A model generated the notes under the pieces. The model worked only from the letters and a program-made list of their open reading frames with translations. It was not told the origin of the DNA and ran no database searches. From an uncultured Bacilli bacterium (GTDB lineage Bacteria > Bacillota_I > Bacilli_A > RF39 > UBA660), in the NCBI GenBank assembly GCA_944331815.1, contig CALVIQ010000091.1, positions 1 to 9,966 of the forward strand: 9,966 nt of DNA. The letters are read 5' to 3'. A program made the position numbers and the translations under genes. This document shows, piece by piece, positions 6,292 through 9,966 of the stretch (positions within the stretch are counted from its first letter, which is position 1; each line of letters begins with the position of its first letter).

Positions 6292-7889
6292 AAAAAATAA
6301 TTTCTATAATATCTTGTTTAATTTTAGGAATAATTTTATTTTTCTTATGTTTTGATTATAATCAAATGAGTTATCCTCAAGAATTATACAATGTTTATTT
6401 AGATGGAATATATTTAGGTACAATTACTTCTAAAAGTGATTTAGAAAATTATATTAATGAAAAAACTGAACATTTAATAAATTTAGAAAATGTAACAAAA
6501 ACATATTGTGAAGATGAACGTTCATTAGATGAAATAATAGCTGAAGAAAATTTACAAGGCTTAATTGATAAAAGTGAAAATGTCAAATATTATGAAAATG
6601 AAGATGTTAAATGTATGGATATTACCTTTAAAGAAGGAGAAACAATTGAAAAAATATATACACCAACTGGATTAGATGTAGAAAAGATATTAACATACAA
6701 TGGAGAAATAACATCAATTGATGATATATATTCAAAAATTGTTAAAATGAAATCTTTTACTGTAAAAGGATATCAATTTACAATCCGTAATGAAGATAAT
6801 ATAAAATATATTTATACAATAAATAAAGATGTATTTGAACAAGCTGTTAGAGAATTGATAGCTACATATGTCGGTAAAGATGATTATGAAGCATATTTAG
6901 AAGATAATCAAATAAAAATAGAAACAGTTGGTTCTTTAATTGAAAATGTTTATATTCAAGAAGAAATTAATGTAAAAGAAACACAAATTCCAACAAGTGA
7001 AAAAATTTATACTGACTATAATGATTTAGCGCAATTTCTTCTATATGGAAATGATCCAGTGACAAAAACTTATACAGTTAAAGAAGGCGAAATGATTAAA
7101 GATATTGCTTTTAACAACAAAATAAGTAATCAAGAATTTTTAATTTCTAATCCTAAATATGTCGATGAAAATAGTTTGATTGCTGTTGGAACTGAAGTTT
7201 TAATTAAAGAAACTAATCCACAACTAAAAGTAGTAATTGAAAAATATATTGTAGAAGATAAAGAAAATGATTTTAAAACTGTATATCAATATGATGATAC
7301 TCAATATATTGGATATGAAAAAGTAGTTCAAGAGGGTGAAAATGGATTAGAACGAATTAGTCAAAAACAAAAAATTGTTAATGGTAATATTGAATTTGTT
7401 GAACCAATTGGCAAAGAAACATTAAAGCCAAGTGTTGACAAAGTAGTTATAAAAGGTGATAAATATGTTCCTAATGTTGGAGATTTATCTAACTGGGGTT
7501 GGCCAAGTGAAAGTGGTTGGACAATAACGGATGATTATGCATGGCGTATTCATCCAATTACAGGTGAACGTAAGTTTCATCAAGCAATCGATATAGCAGG
7601 TACAGGATATAATTCTGCAATATATGCTGCAAATAATGGAACAGTTATTGTTAAAGAATATCATTATTCTTATGGTAATTATATTGTAATTAATCATAAT
7701 AATGGTTATTATACATTATATGCTCATATGAATAAATTTATGGATGGAATAGAAGTTGGAAGTACTGTAGCTCGTGGTCAACAAATTGGTTATGTAGGTT
7801 CAACAGGTTATTCAACAGGCCCACATATTCATTTTGAAGTTTGGAAAGGTTGTCAATATTGTCACATTAATCCTTGGAGTATATATTAA
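6288..7889 (+). CDS. Membrane-anchored M23 peptidase with LysM-like and G5 domains
   Basis: Probable cell-wall endopeptidase acting outside the membrane on peptidoglycan cross-links. Residues about 4-23 are a hydrophobic signal/anchor segment with no lipobox. Domain order: an uncharacterised extracellular region (about 30-255), a LysM-like segment beginning Y-T-V-K-E-G-E (about 262-310), a G5 domain (about 315-395, with Y-E-K-V-V-Q-E-G-E-N-G), then the M23/LytM catalytic domain (about 400-533). By comparison with LytM, zinc ligands are H431, D435 and H515, with H480 (Y-A-H-M) and H513 (H-I-H) as catalytic histidines. All are present, so it should be active. The first motif reads H-Q-A-I-D where H-x-G-x-D is usual. 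The layout resembles B. subtilis SpoIIQ-like or YycH-region proteins only loosely. It occupies the place where walRKHI would be, directly before walJ. TAATG overlap with walJ suggests coupling. Confidence 0.9.
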   Translation: MKKIISIISCLILGIILFFLCFDYNQMSYPQELYNVYLDGIYLGTITSKSDLENYINEKTEHLINLENVTKTYCEDERSLDEIIAEENLQGLIDKSENVKYYENEDVKCMDITFKEGETIEKIYTPTGLDVEKILTYNGEITSIDDIYSKIVKMKSFTVKGYQFTIRNEDNIKYIYTINKDVFEQAVRELIATYVGKDDYEAYLEDNQIKIETVGSLIENVYIQEEINVKETQIPTSEKIYTDYNDLAQFLLYGNDPVTKTYTVKEGEMIKDIAFNNKISNQEFLISNPKYVDENSLIAVGTEVLIKETNPQLKVVIEKYIVEDKENDFKTVYQYDDTQYIGYEKVVQEGENGLERISQKQKIVNGNIEFVEPIGKETLKPSVDKVVIKGDKYVPNVGDLSNWGWPSESGWTITDDYAWRIHPITGERKFHQAIDIAGTGYNSAIYAANNGTVIVKEYHYSYGNYIVINHNNGYYTLYAHMNKFMDGIEVGSTVARGQQIGYVGSTGYSTGPHIHFEVWKGCQYCHINPWSIY

Positions 7890-8629
7890 TGAAAGTTTCA
7901 GTTTTAGCTTCCGGTTCAAAAGGAAATTGTACTTATATTGAATCAAATAATACAAGAATATTAATAGATTTAGGAATGAGTAGTTTATATGTTGAAAAAA
8001 AATTAATATCATTAGGAATTAATCCTGATGATATTAGTAGCATATTTATTACTCATACTCATACTGATCATATTGCAGGATTAAAAGTTTTCATAAAAAA
8101 ACATCATCCTAAAGTCTTTATGACTAACGATATGTATAATGAATTATCAAATATAGTAAGTGATTATGAAATATTAGAAAATAGAGTATTATTAAGTGAT
8201 CTAGAAGTTGATTATTTTAAAACATCTCATGATACTGATTCAGTTGGGTATATTATTAAAAGTAATGATAAAGAAGTTGTTTATGTAACAGATACAGGAT
8301 ATATAAACATTAAAAATTTAAAAAAAATAAATAATAAGGATCTTTATATATTTGAAAGCAATCATGATATTGAAATGCTTATGAATAATCCTAATTATCC
8401 ATATCAAATAAAACAAAGAATACTAGGTGATAAAGGACATCTGTCAAATAATCAATGTCATGAATATTTAAAAAAGATAATAGGAAATAAAACAAAGTAT
8501 ATAGTTTTAGCTCATCTTTCTGAACATAATAATAACCCTGAAATAGCATTAAATAATTTAAATGATATTGAAAACATTAAAATTATGATTGCAAAACAAA
8601 ATGAAAACACGGAGTTAATAGAAGTATGA
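7889..8629 (+). CDS. walJ: WalJ/YycJ-type metallo-beta-lactamase-fold hydrolase
   Basis: Cytoplasmic metal-dependent MBL-fold protein, probably a nuclease or phosphodiesterase. In B. subtilis walJ is the last gene of the walRKHIJ operon and has been tied to coordination of replication and division. The N-terminus M-K-V-S-V-L-A-S-G-S-K-G-N is diagnostic. The metal motif is H-T-H-T-D-H (H56, H58, D60, H61), with later ligands in T-S-H-D, V-T-D-T-G and E-S-N-H-D, and a C-terminal H-L-S-E-H-N. The length of 246 residues is slightly shorter than the usual 264. The frame is open from a TTG at 7874, but the ATG at 7889 is preferred. It overlaps the upstream TAA as TAATG, gives the family N-terminus exactly, and has GGAG at 7876-7879 as ribosome site, which a TTG start would bury. 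rlmH follows with an ATGA overlap, the same walJ...rlmH order as in Bacillus and Staphylococcus. Confidence 0.93.
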   Translation: MKVSVLASGSKGNCTYIESNNTRILIDLGMSSLYVEKKLISLGINPDDISSIFITHTHTDHIAGLKVFIKKHHPKVFMTNDMYNELSNIVSDYEILENRVLLSDLEVDYFKTSHDTDSVGYIIKSNDKEVVYVTDTGYINIKNLKKINNKDLYIFESNHDIEMLMNNPNYPYQIKQRILGDKGHLSNNQCHEYLKKIIGNKTKYIVLAHLSEHNNNPEIALNNLNDIENIKIMIAKQNENTELIEV

Positions 8630-9057
8630 TAAAAATAATATGTGTTGGTAAATTAAAAGAAAAATATTTAGTTGATGCTTGCTTAGAATATAGTAAAAGA
8701 ATAAGTAAATACACAAAAATAGAAATAATTGAATTAAAAGATAGTAATATAAATGATGAAAAAGACAATATTTTAAAACATATTAATAAAGATTATATAA
8801 TAACCTTAGAAATAGAAGGAGAAATGTTAGATTCAATTAATTTTTCTAAAAAAATAGATAATATATTTTTAAATAATCCTAATATAACCTTTATTATTGG
8901 TGGTTCTGATGGATTACATGAAGATATTAAAAAATTAAGTGATTTTAAGTTATCATTTTCTAAGTTAACTTTTCCTCATCAATTATTTAGGGTAATGTTA
9001 TTAGAACAAATATATCGTAGTTTCAAAATATTAAATAATGAAACATATCATAAATAA
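8626..9057 (+). CDS. rlmH: 23S rRNA (pseudouridine-1915-N3)-methyltransferase RlmH
   Basis: Small SPOUT-class dimeric methyltransferase that uses SAM to methylate pseudouridine 1915 in helix 69 of 23S rRNA in assembled 70S ribosomes. It starts I-K-I-I-C-V-G-K-L-K-E-K-Y and carries the SAM-knot motif F-I-I-G-G-S-D-G-L (GGSDGL at residues 92-97). The conserved F-S-K-L-T-F-P-H-Q-L-F-R...L-L-E-Q-I-Y-R-S-F-K block follows, and the invariant C-terminus is Y-H-K. At 143 residues it is shorter than the usual 159. The missing residues fall in the variable middle (about 45-60), not in active-site motifs. The ATG overlaps the walJ TGA. The protein ends at its conserved tail, so the 3' end is intact. It is the last gene of the six-gene unit. 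Confidence 0.96.
   Translation: MIKIICVGKLKEKYLVDACLEYSKRISKYTKIEIIELKDSNINDEKDNILKHINKDYIITLEIEGEMLDSINFSKKIDNIFLNNPNITFIIGGSDGLHEDIKKLSDFKLSFSKLTFPHQLFRVMLLEQIYRSFKILNNETYHK
9040..9057 (+). other. SCC-type attB-like sequence at the rlmH 3' end
   Basis: GAAACATATCATAAATAA matches the Staphylococcus rlmH (orfX) attachment sequence, recalled as GAAGCATATCATAAATGA, at 16 of 18 positions. Much of the match is forced by the conserved E-x-Y-H-K-stop coding. No second copy is visible downstream, so use as an integration site is unproven here. Confidence 0.3.
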
Positions 9058-9081
9058 ATTGTAAGAAATTACAATTTTTTT
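9056..9081 (+). terminator. Intrinsic terminator after rlmH with GAAA tetraloop
   Basis: AAATTGTAA (9056-9064) and TTACAATTT (9069-9077) form a perfect 9-bp stem closed by a GAAA loop, followed by T to 9081. It overlaps the last two bases of the rlmH stop and ends the long unit that starts at 3519. Confidence 0.85.
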
Positions 9082-9104
9082 ATGATATTGTAGGAAATTA
9101 CTAT
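9058..9104 (+). repeat. Duplicated terminator hairpin core (18-bp direct repeat, 29-bp period)
   Basis: ATTGTAAGAAATTACAAT (9058-9075) recurs as ATTGTAGGAAATTACTAT (9087-9104) with 16 of 18 identical positions. The two substitutions break the second stem and no T-tract follows it, so the second copy is probably a decayed duplicate. Confidence 0.6.
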
Positions 9105-9138
9105 TGTTTCATCGTATATAACTAGTAGGAGGCTATAT

Positions 9139-9952
9139 ATGATTAAATTTTATACAGTAAAATATGAAGTTATATTTATGTATGCAGTAGTTAAAAAAAT
9201 TAATTGAACAAGTATTAAATAAAAAATATAACGAATTTATTATATTAAATCCTAATTTAATTAAAGACAATATAAAAAATATTGGTCAAAAATTAGATTT
9301 ATTGATTAAAGCAGATGATGAATATATTAATATCGAGTTAAATTCTAATTATAATAAATATATAATTGAACGAAATTTATTATATGTTTTTAAATTGTGT
9401 TTAGATAAAAGTGAAAAATATAAACAAACGTTAAAAGGAAATGTTATTCAAATAAATATAAATTTTGGAAGAAAAAAATACGGAATTGAAGATATAGAAA
9501 TATTTAATTTTAAGACAAATAAGAAAGTAACAACGAAAATAGAAATAAAGAATTTAAATGTAGACTTTTATCTAAAAAAATATTATAATAATTATAAGTT
9601 AACAAAAGAAGAAATATATGCAATGTTAGGATTAGAAGAATTAGGAAGGAGAAATGAAATTGTGAAAGAATTTAGTAAAAGTGTAGAAGAAGCAAATAAA
9701 GATGAATTAGTAGTGAAATGGTTTAGTCCAGAACAAGAAAGAGAAATGCGAGAAAATTACATAAAAAGTGAAGCTGAAGAACAAGGAATAAAAAAAGGGA
9801 TAAAGAAAGGTAAAAAAGAAGGCTTACTACAAGCAGCAAAATATAATGTACCCATAAGTGTGGACACAATTAGAAGAAGGTATCCAATAAAATGGACATA
9901 CCAAGAAGGTATAGAAACCTTAATTGTAGACACAAAAATATGGGTATTTTAA
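9139..9952 (+). pseudogene. Frameshifted Rpn-family PD-(D/E)XK nuclease / putative transposase
   Basis: A strong ribosome site (AGGAGG, 9127-9132) precedes an ATG at 9139. That frame begins I-K-F-Y-T-V-K-Y-E-V-I-F-M-Y-A-V-V and stops at a TGA (9205-9207) after 22 codons. The rest of the protein continues in the +1 frame from 9191 to the TAA at 9950-9952, starting L-K-K-L-I-E-Q-V-L-N-K-K-Y. Removing one A from the A7 run at 9193-9199 joins the two frames into a protein of about 270 residues. Nuclease core residues are D (9296-9298, in Q-K-L-D-L-L) and E (9335-9337, in N-I-E-L-N-S). The Lys/Gly-rich segment (G-I-K-K-G-I-K-K-G-K-K-E-G) near the end is typical of Rpn proteins, which promote recombination and are abundant in gut Firmicutes. 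The N-terminal part also looks short of a roughly ten-residue linker seen in relatives (recalled), so a small deletion is possible. The only start codon found in the second frame, TTG at 9302, would omit essential residues. Confidence 0.7.
9849..9946. repeat. Nested inverted repeats able to form a three-way junction
   Basis: Outer arms are TACCCATA (9849-9856) and TATGGGTA (9939-9946). Inside them TGTG (9859-9862) pairs with CACA (9931-9934), and ACAATT (9866-9871) with AATTGT (9922-9927). Two smaller hairpins lie within: GGTATCC (9879-9885) with GGACATACC (9894-9902, two bases bulged), and AAGGT (9906-9910) with ACCTT (9917-9921). A 10-bp direct repeat AAGAAGGTAT occurs at 9874-9883 and 9903-9912. 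This covers the last 35 or so codons of the nuclease remnant. It could be a small non-autonomous mobile element, an insertion-sequence end, or a structured RNA. I cannot tell which. Confidence 0.5.
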
Positions 9953-9966
9953 TTTATTAACAGCTC

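Noticed and set aside
7874..7888. TTG start giving walJ five extra residues
   Set aside because: It would bury the GGAG ribosome site at 7876-7879. The ATG at 7889 yields the standard family N-terminus and a TAATG overlap.
4493..8629. Mycoplasma genetic code (TGA as Trp)
   Set aside because: Three genes end in TGA exactly where the next gene starts (ATGA overlaps at 4493, 6288 and 8626), and each protein ends at its family's normal length. Tryptophans are encoded by TGG.
7485..8768. Three short open frames on the minus strand (7485-7697, 7812-8012, 8583-8768)
   Set aside because: All lie antisense inside secure genes, have low-complexity Ile/Leu/Phe-rich translations expected from AT-rich DNA, and match no family I recognise.
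9193..9199. Programmed -1 ribosomal frameshift on the A-AAA-AAA heptamer
   Set aside because: Moving from the frame of the ATG at 9139 into the downstream frame needs +1 (or -2), not -1, so the classic slippery-site mechanism gives the wrong frame.
9302..9952. Nuclease read as an intact gene from the TTG at 9302
   Set aside because: The homologous frame extends back to 9191 and the catalytic Asp codon (9296-9298) lies before the TTG, so this start would give a non-functional fragment. The real ribosome site and ATG are at 9127-9141.
1..9966. CRISPR arrays, tRNA or rRNA genes, riboswitches, inteins
   Set aside because: I found no regularly spaced repeats, no tRNA-like cloverleaf or conserved rRNA segment, no recognisable riboswitch core, and dnaB is uninterrupted.

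Overview
The window is AT-rich, Gram-positive-type DNA, most likely from an uncultured low-GC Firmicute of the Bacilli/Erysipelotrichia/RF39 kind. The evidence is A/T-ending codons almost throughout, purine-rich Shine-Dalgarno sites (AAAGGAGG or GGTGAT), and gene content and order (yvcK-whiA, and gdpP-like-rplI-dnaB...walJ-rlmH) matching Bacillus-type chromosomes. TGA is used as a real stop in three genes, each at an ATGA overlap with the next gene. The standard bacterial code therefore applies, not the Mycoplasma code. All intact genes are on the + strand.

Layout. Bases 1-110 hold the last 35 codons of a gene whose base composition and asparagine-rich (AAY) codon pattern differ sharply from the rest. 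It looks like the variable-region tail of a diversity-generating retroelement (DGR) target protein. A hairpin-forming intergenic stretch (130-182) follows, then a weak terminator and a promoter for yvcK. yvcK and whiA (309-2161) form a two-gene unit ending in a strong terminator. Bases 2225-3451 encode an unrecognised soluble 408-residue protein with its own terminator. From 3519 to 9057 runs a tightly overlapping six-gene unit: a DHH/DHHA1 phosphoesterase resembling only the catalytic end of GdpP, ribosomal protein L9 (rplI), replicative helicase (dnaB), a membrane-anchored M23 peptidase, a WalJ-type metallo-beta-lactamase-fold protein, and RlmH. It closes with a GAAA-loop terminator. Bases 9139-9952 are a frameshifted Rpn-family (PD-(D/E)XK) nuclease/transposase remnant whose 3' end overlaps a set of nested inverted repeats.

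How it works together. The conserved part links envelope and growth control (YvcK, WhiA), cyclic-di-nucleotide turnover (GdpP-like), translation (L9, RlmH), replication (DnaB) and wall remodelling (M23 peptidase, WalJ). Relative to Bacillus subtilis, two distant loci are brought together, and rapZ, purA and walRKHI are absent from their usual places. The accessory signals are at the two edges: the DGR-like tail on the left, and the nuclease remnant beside the 3' end of rlmH, which is a known integration hotspot, on the right. No complete new system is visible. The best leads are the DGR-like tail, the unknown 408-residue protein, the stripped-down GdpP-like enzyme and the nested inverted repeats.
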